Part shown: in pieces, positions 1 through 7,549 of the stretch
Layout: each line of letters begins with the position of its first letter
How positions within the stretch are numbered: the stretch's first letter is position 1
Assembly: GCA_017379255.1 (NCBI GenBank)
Contig: JAFNWZ010000362.1
Span: 1-11,315 of the forward strand
Direction: 5' to 3'
Source of the DNA: Akkermansia sp.
GTDB taxonomy: Bacteria > Verrucomicrobiota > Verrucomicrobiia > Verrucomicrobiales > Akkermansiaceae
Length of the DNA stretch: 11,315 nt
Made by a program: the position numbers and the translations under genes
Notes under the pieces: model-generated
Seen by the model: the letters and a program-made list of their open reading frames with translations, nothing else
Database searches by the model: none
What the model was told of the DNA's origin: nothing

Positions 1-2253
1 ATTCGCAGCACCTTTACCACACCAGACAAGGCACTGGAGATTCAATGGCAGACGGTGCTGCGCAACGGCTCTCACTACCTGAGGCAGGAACTGGAAGTAA
101 AAGCCCGGAAAAACACTACCTTTGAGAAGCTCACTCCGCTGGTATACAATATCCAGGCGGGCGGCACTCCGGAACTTTCCGGCAACACAACACACGGCAA
201 GGTGGTTGTGAACGATTTGATTTTCTGTGGTCTGGAAACGCCGATGAGCGAAATGTCCGTGCCCGGCGGGAGTGAAGCCCCCACGGGCGGCTGGAATCCG
301 GAAAACTGGAATGCAGATAACTTCTCGCCCGTATTCAACGTACCGGCATCCATGGCGGCCAAGTATGGCAAAGCCTATGCAGAAAAGGACGGCCCCGTGG
401 TGCGTGGGCTGGCAGCCTCAGAAGGAGAAGTATCATTCCAGGAATCAGGTTCTTGCAAGATAGACATCGGTGGAGGTCTGAATGTGGTAGCCGTGCAAAT
501 CTTCCCCAAGGGAAGCACCAATGTAGCCTCAGAAGATGTCCACACGGCAGGCAAGTCATCCACCTACACGCTGGATGTTCCCGAGGCTGGTTCTTACACC
601 CTCAAAATATGGGTTGATACAAGAAAGGAGGAAATAACCGGCGAAGGCACCCTGACGTATTCTCTCCCGCTGGATACAACCGAAAAAAACGCAGCAACAG
701 GACCGACCGCTGTTGTGCAGGGCGACTGGGTGCGCAGCACTACCCTGCAGAAAGGCCAGACATGGGAAGTTTCCTCCGTGCTTGGTTTCTTTGCCCCGGA
801 ACAGAAGCGCCGCTCATTCCTGGCATACAGCGAACGAGAACGAGCCGCCGCTTACCGCCTGTTTATTCACTACAACGACTGGTACGAAATCGGCATTACC
901 ATTAACAACAACCAGAACCCGCTGCAGCGCAATTCCGAAAAATGGCAGCTCAATATGCTGGAAACCTGGAAACGCGAAATGTTCCAGAAACGCAAGACGC
1001 CTATTGACTGCTTCGTCATCGATGACGGCTGGGATGACTTCAACAGTCTGTGGGATTTCCACGCCGGTTTCCCCAGCGGATTCTCCAAGATAGACAAAGT
1101 ACTCCGCGGCATGAAGAGCGGCCTGGGTACCTGGCTCGGCCCCGTCGGCGGCTATGGTGCAGCCAAAAGCATGCGCCTGGGGCATTGGAACAAAAAGCAC
1201 CCCAATAACCAGATTGACAATTTCCAGCTTTCCAACCAGGAATACTTCGATGCATTCGTGGGGCGGTGTTCCCAGATGGTCAAGGATTATGAAATGCGTT
1301 ACTTCAAGTTCGACGGCATTTCGACCCACTTCCACTCCAAGGGACCGGGCAACCTGGAAGACGCAGAAGGCATCATCCGCGTGCTCACAGCGCTGCGCAA
1401 AGCCAGAAATGACATTTTCCTGAACACCACAGTGGGCACATGGGCCAGCCCGTTCTGGTTCCATTACTCAGATTGTGTATGGCGCCAGGAGAATGACTTC
1501 GGCCAGGAAGGCAGTGCCGGCGATGCCCGCGACAAATGGATTACCTACCGCGACCGCCTGGTGCACGAAGTCTTCGTGACAGGGGCTCCGTTCTTCCCCA
1601 TCAACTCAGTGATGACCCACGGCCTCATCATCACCAAGAACGGGCCGCCCCATGTCATGAGCAAGTCCCCGGACAACTGCATCAAAGAAATGCGCACCGC
1701 GTTTGGCTGCGGATCATCCCTCCTGGAGTTATATGTAGACCAGGATCTGATGAACCAGGAAAACGGCAAACTGTGGGACGAACTGGCAGCCTGCATCAAA
1801 TGGGCACGCCGCAACGAAGACGTACTCGCCGATATCCACTGGGTGGGCGGCAACCCGTGGGATAAGAATGCGGGAGATGGTGACATCTACGGCTGGGCGG
1901 CCTGGAATCCCACCAAATGCACGCTCACCCTGCGTAATTCCAGCGACAGAGAAAAGACGCTCACCACCACGCTTCGCCAGATTCTGGATGTACCGCCCTC
2001 TGTGAAAAAAGACAAGGTAATCTTCCGCAATTCATTCAAGGACCAACGTTCAGTTCCGGCACTGGTGGGCAAAGCCATTAACATCGATAAAGAAATCAAG
2101 ATTACCCTCAACCCTCAGGAGGTCATCGTACTGGAAGGCGTATGCGAAGCTGGCAAGAAACAAGATTCGGCAGATGAAAATGCAGACGACGATGCCACCC
2201 CGAAAAAGAAGAAAGGCAAAAAGAAGAAAAGCAAAAAGAAAAAGAAAGCATAA
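1..2253 (+). CDS. GH36-like (clan GH-D) glycoside hydrolase, 5' truncated by window edge
   Basis: The frame is open from the first base, so the true start lies upstream; 750 residues are visible. The front half looks like the beta-rich N-terminal domain of alpha-galactosidase-type enzymes. The catalytic barrel runs roughly over visible residues 270-600. It contains the DDGWDD motif (residues 341-346), a YFKFDG motif whose aspartate (residue 438, bases 1312-1314) fits the clan GH-D nucleophile, and a later GDARDKW stretch (507-513) whose aspartates are acid/base candidates. A small beta domain follows, then an acidic run (722-731) and a tail with 13 lysines in the last 16 residues. Family knowledge suggests retaining hydrolysis of alpha-galactosides or related alpha-linked sugars, probably outside the cytoplasm, but the signal peptide region is not visible and the substrate cannot be named. 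Relatives are often loosely labelled alpha-galactosidase. It is a separate unit ended by its own terminator. The fold is fairly sure; the activity is not. Confidence 0.75.
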   Translation: MRSTFTTPDKALEIQWQTVLRNGSHYLRQELEVKARKNTTFEKLTPLVYNIQAGGTPELSGNTTHGKVVVNDLIFCGLETPMSEMSVPGGSEAPTGGWNPENWNADNFSPVFNVPASMAAKYGKAYAEKDGPVVRGLAASEGEVSFQESGSCKIDIGGGLNVVAVQIFPKGSTNVASEDVHTAGKSSTYTLDVPEAGSYTLKIWVDTRKEEITGEGTLTYSLPLDTTEKNAATGPTAVVQGDWVRSTTLQKGQTWEVSSVLGFFAPEQKRRSFLAYSERERAAAYRLFIHYNDWYEIGITINNNQNPLQRNSEKWQLNMLETWKREMFQKRKTPIDCFVIDDGWDDFNSLWDFHAGFPSGFSKIDKVLRGMKSGLGTWLGPVGGYGAAKSMRLGHWNKKHPNNQIDNFQLSNQEYFDAFVGRCSQMVKDYEMRYFKFDGISTHFHSKGPGNLEDAEGIIRVLTALRKARNDIFLNTTVGTWASPFWFHYSDCVWRQENDFGQEGSAGDARDKWITYRDRLVHEVFVTGAPFFPINSVMTHGLIITKNGPPHVMSKSPDNCIKEMRTAFGCGSSLLELYVDQDLMNQENGKLWDELAACIKWARRNEDVLADIHWVGGNPWDKNAGDGDIYGWAAWNPTKCTLTLRNSSDREKTLTTTLRQILDVPPSVKKDKVIFRNSFKDQRSVPALVGKAINIDKEIKITLNPQEVIVLEGVCEAGKKQDSADENADDDATPKKKKGKKKKSKKKKKA

Positions 2254-2267
2254 TCAGCCATCATCAT

Positions 2268-2292
2268 AGCGGCATCTGACGATGCCGCTTTT
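2268..2292 (+). terminator. Intrinsic terminator after the glycosidase gene
   Basis: A perfect 9-bp stem (AGCGGCATC, 2268-2276, with GATGCCGCT, 2281-2289), a TGAC loop and a run of four T (2289-2292), beginning 14 bases after the stop codon. It separates the glycosidase gene from the murC/murB promoter. A longer murC reading frame could be opened at 2282, but that ATG lies inside the hairpin, so it is not the real start. Confidence 0.85.
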
Positions 2293-2343
2293 AACATCTC
2301 CTCAAACTGGTGCACATTTTCGGCAGCTCTATCGGATATTTGC

Positions 2344-2371
2344 TTGCTTGTGGGGCGGTTTCGTATATAAT
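2344..2371 (+). promoter_or_regulatory. Sigma70-type promoter of murC/murB-ddl-ftsQ
   Basis: TTGCTT (2344-2349), a 16-bp spacer and a perfect TATAAT (2366-2371). The start codon at 2384 is only 12 bases after the -10 box. Transcription would begin around 2378-2379, leaving a leader of about 5 bases, with no room for a Shine-Dalgarno sequence. It is the only good promoter between the terminator and the cell-wall cluster. Confidence 0.7.
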
Positions 2372-2383
2372 GAACGTACTGCT

Positions 2384-4690
2384 ATGATTGACCAGTTGCG
2401 CAAACGACTTTTGGACCGGGAAAACCCGGTGCGTATTCATCTTATCGGCGTGGCCGGTGCCGGCATGAGCGGCATTGCGCGCATGCTCCTGGAAATGGGG
2501 CACCGGGTGAGCGGCTGCGACCGCGTCACCAGTGAGGAAACCGAGCGTCTGCAGCAGAGCGGTCTCGCATTTGCTTGCCCGCACACTGCTGAAGCCGTGG
2601 CAGATGCGGAGATTGTCATTTATTCCAGCGCCATCCGGGAAGACAACGTGGCTCTGGCCGCCGCCCGCAAACTGGGCAGCCTGTGCATGCGCCGCGCGGA
2701 GTGCCTGGCCGCTATCCTGAACAATAAAAAGGGCGTAGTGGTTGCCGGCACTCACGGCAAGACCACCACCTCTGCCCTCACAGCACATCTGCTGCGCGAA
2801 GCACGCCTGCGCCCCTGCCACTATGTGGGCGCCGAAATCCCGGTGCTGGGAGCCAATGCTCACTGGAACGCAGACAGCGACTACCTGGTAGCAGAAGGCG
2901 ATGAATCCGACGGCACTCTGGTTAATTATGTACCGGAGCACAGCATTGTGCTGAACGTGGAGGCTGAGCACCTTGACTTCTACCGCGACCTGGACCACAT
3001 CAAGGAAGTTTTCCACACACTCTGCCGCCAGACCAAGGGCAAGATTTTCTACTGCAAGAGTGATGCAGGCGCAGCAGACGTATGCAGCCAGTACCCGAAC
3101 AGCATTTCCTACGGCTGGGAGAATGCCGACTACACCGCTTCAAACATCACGGTGAAACGCGGCCGCACCCTTTACACCATCAACCACAAAGGAGAGAAAC
3201 TGGGCCGCGTGGAACTCGGCATTCCCGGCAAGCACAATGTGCTCAACTCACTTGCAGCCACAGCTGCAGCGCTGGAAATGGGGGCAGATTTCGCCAGCAT
3301 TGCGCGCGGACTCGCCTCGTTTGCAGGCGCCCGCCGCCGTTTCGAAACCAAGTTCCTGAGCTATGATTACCGCATCGTGGATGACTACGGTCATCATCCG
3401 ACAGAAATTGCAGCCACCGTGCAGACCGCACAGAGCCTGAACCCGGAACGACTGGTCATTTTCTTCCAGCCGCACCGCTACACACGCACCAAGCTGCTGC
3501 GCGACGACTTCGGCCGGGTCCTTCAGAATGTAGACAAACTCTTTGTGGCAGATGTCTACCCGGCCAGCGAGCTGCCGATTCCCGGCATTTCCGGCCAGAC
3601 CATTGTGGACGCCGTGCAGGAACACGCGCCGGAGGCAGATGCCACTTTCCTGCCGGATATGAGCATGGCTCACTATGTGGTGGGCAACCAGCTGCGCCCT
3701 GGCGACCTCTTCCTGACCCTGGGAGCAGGAAATGTGCATGTGGCGGGTGCAAAGATTGCACAGGATTTACGCGTACTCACAGAGATGCAGGCCGAATGCG
3801 GCCGTGAATTCCCTGCCCGACTGTACGAGCCGATGCGCAAACACACCACGCTTGGCGTAGGCGGCGTTGCCCAGTACTGGGTGGAGCCGGATACGCTGGA
3901 ATGCATGCAGGAAGTGGTCAATTATTTCAAGGACCACAACATCCCGGTACATGTGGTCGGACGAGGTTCCAACCTTGTCGTGCGCGATGGCGGCATCCGC
4001 GGTGCGGTAGTGCACCCCTGCGGTGGTGATTTCGACAAGCTGGAGCTGATGGATTCCACCACGATTCTGGCCGGCGCCAATGTGAAGGTCAAGAAACTGG
4101 CCGCCTTTGCTGCAAAGCACGGCATTGCCGGGTTTGAGTGGATGGACGGCATCCCCGGTTGTGTGGGTGGCAGCCTGCGCATGAATGCAGGCAGCATGGG
4201 TGGCGAAATGTGGGAGAACTTCGTTTCTGCCACAGCGCTGGATGAAGACGGCGAAATCATCACCATGTGCAAGCATGACATGGAGCCCGCCCGCTACCGC
4301 TGCATCCCGGACTTTGAGCACAATATGGTGATGCTGGCCACCTTCAGCGGCACCCGTGGTAACACTGCTGAAATTGAGCAGAAAATGGAAGAGTTCCGCG
4401 CCCGCCGGAAAGCCAGCCAGCCGTTGGAACCCAGCGCAGGCTGCACCTTCCGCAACCCGTCAGAAATTCCCGCAGGCAAGTTGATTGACGAACTGGGACT
4501 GAAGGGCTTCAGCATCGGCGGTGCCGAGATTTCCACAAAGCACGGCAATTTCATCATCAACAAGGGCAATGCCAGAGCCACGGATGTCACCGAGCTGATT
4601 GACCACATTCTGCGCACCGCCCAGAAGGAACGCGGCATCGCCCTGCACGAAGAGGTGCAGGTTATCGGCAACCGGGAACTCGAATTCTAA
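2384..4690 (+). CDS. murC/murB: Fused UDP-N-acetylmuramate-L-alanine ligase / UDP-N-acetylenolpyruvoylglucosamine reductase
   Basis: One uninterrupted 768-residue frame carries two cytoplasmic enzymes. Residues 1 to about 460 are a complete MurC: nucleotide-binding GVAGAGMSGIA (22-32), the Mur-ligase P-loop GTHGKTT (122-128), an EGDESDG segment, and DDYGHHPTE (333-341) in the ligase C-terminal part. Residues from about 468 to 768 are a complete MurB, an FAD-binding oxidoreductase: GRGSN (526-530), GIPGCVGGSLRMNAG (589-603), AGCTFRNP with Cys687 where many MurBs have the catalytic serine, and the C-terminal EVQVIG with its conserved glutamate (757). MurB reduces UDP-GlcNAc-enolpyruvate to UDP-MurNAc with NADPH; MurC then adds L-alanine using ATP, so the two activities follow each other. 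The linker is only a few residues. The start at 2384 was chosen because the homology begins directly after it and the promoter lies immediately upstream; earlier in-frame codons fall in the promoter and terminator. ddl follows after 18 bases. Confidence 0.95.
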   Translation: MIDQLRKRLLDRENPVRIHLIGVAGAGMSGIARMLLEMGHRVSGCDRVTSEETERLQQSGLAFACPHTAEAVADAEIVIYSSAIREDNVALAAARKLGSLCMRRAECLAAILNNKKGVVVAGTHGKTTTSALTAHLLREARLRPCHYVGAEIPVLGANAHWNADSDYLVAEGDESDGTLVNYVPEHSIVLNVEAEHLDFYRDLDHIKEVFHTLCRQTKGKIFYCKSDAGAADVCSQYPNSISYGWENADYTASNITVKRGRTLYTINHKGEKLGRVELGIPGKHNVLNSLAATAAALEMGADFASIARGLASFAGARRRFETKFLSYDYRIVDDYGHHPTEIAATVQTAQSLNPERLVIFFQPHRYTRTKLLRDDFGRVLQNVDKLFVADVYPASELPIPGISGQTIVDAVQEHAPEADATFLPDMSMAHYVVGNQLRPGDLFLTLGAGNVHVAGAKIAQDLRVLTEMQAECGREFPARLYEPMRKHTTLGVGGVAQYWVEPDTLECMQEVVNYFKDHNIPVHVVGRGSNLVVRDGGIRGAVVHPCGGDFDKLELMDSTTILAGANVKVKKLAAFAAKHGIAGFEWMDGIPGCVGGSLRMNAGSMGGEMWENFVSATALDEDGEIITMCKHDMEPARYRCIPDFEHNMVMLATFSGTRGNTAEIEQKMEEFRARRKASQPLEPSAGCTFRNPSEIPAGKLIDELGLKGFSIGGAEISTKHGNFIINKGNARATDVTELIDHILRTAQKERGIALHEEVQVIGNRELEF

Positions 4691-4708
4691 ATACATATTC
4701 TCCTACAC

Positions 4709-5632
4709 ATGAAAGAACTTCAAAAAGATACTAAGATTGCCCTGCTCATGGGTGGGCCTGGTTCGGAGCGGGAGGTTTCTCTCGCTTCCGGCAATGGCGT
4801 GCTCGAAGCCCTGCGCCAGGAAGGATTTACCGCCGTGACCCCGGTTATCGTTGATTGCGAACGCCCCGGAATCCCAGCCGGCACCGAGCTGTGCTACAAC
4901 ATGATTCACGGCACCTACGGTGAGGACGGCGGCCTGCAGTCTTATCTGGAAGAACTCGGTATCCCCTACACCGGCGCCGGATCCGTCACCAGCCGTAACT
5001 GTTTCGACAAAGTACTGACCAAGAAATTCTTTATTGCAGGCAATGTGCCCACCCCGCTGAGCGAAACCATCGCTCCGGGCGAAATGCCCACCCTGCCCGT
5101 TCCCTGCGTCATCAAGCCTCCATGCGAAGGTTCTTCCGTAGGCGTACACATTGTACATGAATCGGCAGAACTTCCCGCAGCCGTGGCAGATGCCGCCAAA
5201 TACGGCAAGGAGATTCTGGTGGAAGAATACATCAAAGGCAAGGAACTAACGGTTGCCATTTTCAACGGCGAGGCTCTGCCGGTTGTCCATATCTGCCCGC
5301 GCAGCGGGTTCTATGACATGAACAACAAATACCCCTCACTGTACGGTGGCGTGGGCTCCGACTACATCTGCCCGGCCGATATCTCACCAGAGGAAACTGC
5401 CGCCGTCCAGGCGGCAGCCGTGGCCGCCTACAAAGCCTTGAATGTGGAGGTATATGGACGCGTGGATGTGCTCCTGACCGACGATGGCAAGCCCTATGTG
5501 CTGGAAATCAACACCATTCCGGGCATGACCAGCGCCTCCCTCTTCCCCAAGGCAGCCGCAGCTGCCGGTATCAGCTACGGCCAGCTCTGCACCCGCATTG
5601 CAGAAGTGTCTCTGAACCAGCCCCGAGGCTGA
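4709..5632 (+). CDS. ddl: D-alanine-D-alanine ligase
   Basis: Joins two D-alanines with ATP in the cytoplasm, giving the dipeptide that MurF adds to the stem peptide. The 307-residue length is normal for the DdlB type. In order: MGGPGSEREVSLASG (14-28) with the substrate glutamate (20), HGTYGEDGGLQ (67-77), the ATP-grasp segment VIKPP with loop GSSVG (141-145), a KY motif whose Tyr208 matches the active-site tyrosine, YGRVD with Arg251, and LEINTIPGMT (265-274) with the metal-binding glutamate and asparagine. The YDYEAKY-type motif of relatives reads YDMNNKY here, with a few extra glycine-rich residues after it (about 209-217). It sits 18 bases after murC/murB and 25 bases before ftsQ, so it is almost certainly in the same transcript. 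No Shine-Dalgarno sequence precedes its ATG. Confidence 0.95.
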   Translation: MKELQKDTKIALLMGGPGSEREVSLASGNGVLEALRQEGFTAVTPVIVDCERPGIPAGTELCYNMIHGTYGEDGGLQSYLEELGIPYTGAGSVTSRNCFDKVLTKKFFIAGNVPTPLSETIAPGEMPTLPVPCVIKPPCEGSSVGVHIVHESAELPAAVADAAKYGKEILVEEYIKGKELTVAIFNGEALPVVHICPRSGFYDMNNKYPSLYGGVGSDYICPADISPEETAAVQAAAVAAYKALNVEVYGRVDVLLTDDGKPYVLEINTIPGMTSASLFPKAAAAAGISYGQLCTRIAEVSLNQPRG

Positions 5633-5657
5633 TTCCACCGCCGCCCGCAATGCCTGC

Positions 5658-6566
5658 ATGAAGAGCCGCAACCAATACAGACGCCACCACCGGGAACAAC
5701 AGGCAGCCTCCGCCAATGTGAGGCTGCTGGAGGCGGCGCTTTCCATCAAGGACCGCCTCTTCAGTATTGTGGCTCTGCGGCGAGGTCTGCGCCGGCTGCG
5801 CCGCTGGGGCATTATCCTGCTGATTGTACTGCCGCTGCTGGCGGCGCTGTTCTGGGGCGGCAAGGCAGCCGTTGAAAAGGCGTACAGCCTGAGCATGGAC
5901 AAGGTGAGCTTTGATGCCCGCCAGAATCTCATTTCCAAGGAACAGGCCATGGAGATTCTGGGCATAGAGGGCGCTATCAACATGGCAACGCTGGACACAA
6001 CCGCCATGCAGAAGAAATTGGAGGAAAATCCCTGCATCAAATCTGCCCACATCCGCGCGGAGCTGCCCGATACGCTGCACATTGAAATCAACGAGCGAAT
6101 CCCCGTGGTGTATGTGGAGCAGGAAAGCGGCACAGATACGGGCAACCGTGTGCGCTACTTCATGGATCCCGGCGGCAGACTCTTCCCGGTCATGCCGGAA
6201 TACCACCGCAATTTCATGGGAGTTCCGGTGTGGTACCTGCAACCTGGCGATGTTCCGGAATTTGCCGCAGGGGCGGAAGTCCCGGAAGAACGCCGCCGCC
6301 CGATTGTCGAGCTTGTGGCAGCGGCCAACCATTACTCGCTGGTGGAAATCCCCGCCATACGCGAAATTTTCCGTCCAAAGGAATGGAAAATCATCATCAC
6401 CCTTGAAAATGACGCAGAGGTTCTCATGCAGGTGTACGACATCAAGGGGCAGATGGAACGCCTGGCCATGATTCTGGAGCATTGCCGCGCCACGCACCGG
6501 CATGCGCGCAGCATCAATGTCATCCCCCGCATCAATCCCACCGTCATTTACGCCGGAGAAAATTGA
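5658..6566 (+). CDS. ftsQ: Cell division protein FtsQ (POTRA domain)
   Basis: A 302-residue bitopic membrane protein. Residues 1-50 are a basic cytoplasmic part rich in Arg and Lys. One transmembrane helix spans about 51-67 (WGIILLIVLPLLAALFW). A POTRA domain follows at about 80-150; its typical end, ELPDTLHIEINERIPVVYV (135-153), is the clearest family mark. The rest forms the periplasmic beta domain. In other bacteria FtsQ links the early divisome to FtsB/FtsL and FtsW/I. Sequence conservation is low in this family, so the call rests on topology, the POTRA motif and the position directly after ddl, the classical order. What is unusual is that ftsA and ftsZ do not follow; the next gene encodes a prolyl isomerase. 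The start at 5658 lies 25 bases after ddl and has no Shine-Dalgarno sequence. Confidence 0.88.
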   Translation: MKSRNQYRRHHREQQAASANVRLLEAALSIKDRLFSIVALRRGLRRLRRWGIILLIVLPLLAALFWGGKAAVEKAYSLSMDKVSFDARQNLISKEQAMEILGIEGAINMATLDTTAMQKKLEENPCIKSAHIRAELPDTLHIEINERIPVVYVEQESGTDTGNRVRYFMDPGGRLFPVMPEYHRNFMGVPVWYLQPGDVPEFAAGAEVPEERRRPIVELVAAANHYSLVEIPAIREIFRPKEWKIIITLENDAEVLMQVYDIKGQMERLAMILEHCRATHRHARSINVIPRINPTVIYAGEN

Positions 6567-6604
6567 TGCACCTCACTGCAACGGAGGTATGACTTTGCAC
6601 CGGC

Positions 6605-6633
6605 TTGAAATGAAAGCGGGTTCATGCTAGTGT
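6605..6633 (+). promoter_or_regulatory. Probable extended -10 promoter of the FKBP gene
   Basis: TTGAAA (6605-6610), a 17-bp spacer and TAGTGT (6628-6633) preceded by TG one base upstream (6625-6626), an extended -10 layout (TGCTAGTGT). The -10 box ends 6 bases before the ATG at 6640, so transcription would begin at or next to the start codon. It lies in the 73-base gap after ftsQ, which has no terminator, so the gene may also be read from the upstream operon. The -10 box matches the consensus only moderately. Confidence 0.45.
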
Positions 6634-6639
6634 ACAGGC

Positions 6640-7275
6640 ATGGATAACGAACAAATGATCAAAGTGATGTCCTACCTCATCGGTTACCGGGTGGGGAGTC
6701 AGGTAATGCCGCAGATGCTTCCCGGACTGCAGGGGGAAGATGTGCTTGCAGAGATGCTGGGCAAGGGATTCCAGGATGGCCTCTCCGGCAACATGGACAT
6801 GAGCCTCATTGATGAGCATGTGAACGAATACCAGCAGACCTTCCTTTCCATGCTCCAGAAGCGTGGCGATGAAAAGGCTCAGAAGAACCTCGAAACCGGC
6901 CAGCAGTACATGGCCGAAAACGGCAAGCGCGAGGGCGTGACCACGACGGAATCCGGTCTGCAGTACGAAGTGATTACCCCCGGCACCGGCGAAAGCTACG
7001 ACGCAGCCAAGCATGGCGAAGCCCCCACCGCCGAAGTGATGTACAAAGGTACACTGGTGGACGGCACCGTGTTCGACCAGAGCCAGGCTCCGGTCAAGTT
7101 CAACATCCGCCAGGTGATTCCTGGCTTCACGGAAGCCCTCAAACTCATGCCCGTAGGCGCCAAATGGCGCGTAACCATTCCCGCCAACCTGGCATACGGT
7201 GCCAACGGTCCCGGCAGCATCGGGCCGAACAGCACGCTCATCTTCGAAATGGAGCTGCTGGGGCTCACCAAGTAA
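6640..7275 (+). CDS. FKBP-type peptidyl-prolyl cis-trans isomerase, FklB-like
   Basis: Catalyses cis-trans isomerisation of Xaa-Pro bonds and may act as a folding helper. The 211 residues form two parts. The first is a helical FKBP N-terminal dimerisation domain (about 1-100, including SYLIGYRVGSQ and a glutamine/lysine-rich helix). The second is the FKBP catalytic domain (about 105-211), whose pocket residues are visible: Tyr135, Phe145-Asp146, Val159-Ile160, Phe163 (tryptophan in FKBP12, often Phe or Leu in bacterial forms), Tyr186 and Phe202. There is no signal peptide, and an in-frame TAG four codons upstream (6628-6630) rules out a longer exported form. This makes it a cytoplasmic FklB/FKBP22 type, not a periplasmic FkpA or an outer-membrane Mip type. 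It follows ftsQ by 73 bases and precedes a small membrane protein gene by 21 bases. Confidence 0.93.
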   Translation: MDNEQMIKVMSYLIGYRVGSQVMPQMLPGLQGEDVLAEMLGKGFQDGLSGNMDMSLIDEHVNEYQQTFLSMLQKRGDEKAQKNLETGQQYMAENGKREGVTTTESGLQYEVITPGTGESYDAAKHGEAPTAEVMYKGTLVDGTVFDQSQAPVKFNIRQVIPGFTEALKLMPVGAKWRVTIPANLAYGANGPGSIGPNSTLIFEMELLGLTK

Positions 7276-7296
7276 CGCCAACCTTTCAAAACCACT

Positions 7297-7488
7297 ATGG
7301 CCGACTACTCATCCCGTCGCACCACCATCATCCGCGTAGCGGTATTCACCCTGCTGGGTGCGGTGCTGCTTGGCTATGGTCTTGCTTGCCTGGAAGGTTC
7401 AGAACGCTGGCTCTGGGCAGGTATCGGTCTGTTCGATTTCGCGTATGCGGGTATCATTTCCCGCCCCCTCTGGCGCAAGCAGGACTGA
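7297..7488 (+). CDS. Small two-helix membrane protein, unknown function
   Basis: A 63-residue protein. It has a basic N-terminus (Arg7, Arg8, Arg13), a hydrophobic helix at about 11-30, a short polar loop (LEGSERW, 32-38), a second hydrophobic helix at about 39-54 and a basic end (SRPLWRKQD). By the positive-inside rule both ends face the cytoplasm. I do not recognise a family. It lies 21 bases after the FKBP gene on the same strand with no terminator or promoter between, so the two are probably co-transcribed, and the hairpin at 7510 ends the unit. The helix pattern and operon-like spacing support a real gene, but it has no Shine-Dalgarno sequence. Confidence 0.6.
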   Translation: MADYSSRRTTIIRVAVFTLLGAVLLGYGLACLEGSERWLWAGIGLFDFAYAGIISRPLWRKQD

Positions 7489-7509
7489 TGCGACATTAGT
7501 TGAATTTGC

Positions 7510-7549
7510 AAGCGCCGTTCCTCTTGCAGGAACGGCGCTTTGCTCTTTT
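7510..7549. terminator. Bidirectional terminator between converging genes
   Basis: A 13-bp stem (7510-7522 with 7528-7540; core AGCGCCGTTCCT) and a five-base loop. On the plus strand a T-rich stretch (TTTGCTCTTTT, 7539-7549) follows; on the minus strand the run is shorter (TTGCAAATT). It lies 21 bases after the small membrane protein gene and next to the minus-strand peptidase stop codon at 7548-7550, so it probably ends both transcripts. Confidence 0.85.

Noticed and set aside
2282..2383. Possible 34-residue N-terminal extension of MurC starting at 2282
   Set aside because: The ATG lies inside the terminator hairpin and the extension crosses the murC/murB promoter; homology to MurC begins only at 2384.
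2370..2387. Five-codon frame (ATG at 2370) whose TGA overlaps the murC/murB start
   Set aside because: Its ATG overlaps the -10 box, so it would not be in the mRNA from that promoter; most likely chance.
2291..3016. A 241-codon minus-strand frame antisense to the MurC part, and a similar 216-codon frame at 814-1464 antisense to the glycosidase
   Set aside because: Both are shadows of well-supported genes and show no motif of their own.
5571..6503. A 310-codon open frame on the minus strand, antisense to ftsQ
   Set aside because: It has no domain, no promoter and an odd composition. The plus strand gives a protein with a membrane helix and POTRA motif in the correct place after ddl.
6583..6630. 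GGAGGT directly before an ATG (6589), opening a 13-codon frame in the ftsQ-FKBP gap
   Set aside because: The spacing between GGAGGT and ATG is zero, too close for a Shine-Dalgarno sequence to work, and no other gene in the window uses such a site. The short ACCTC/GAGGT inverted repeat here is too weak, with no T-run, for a terminator.
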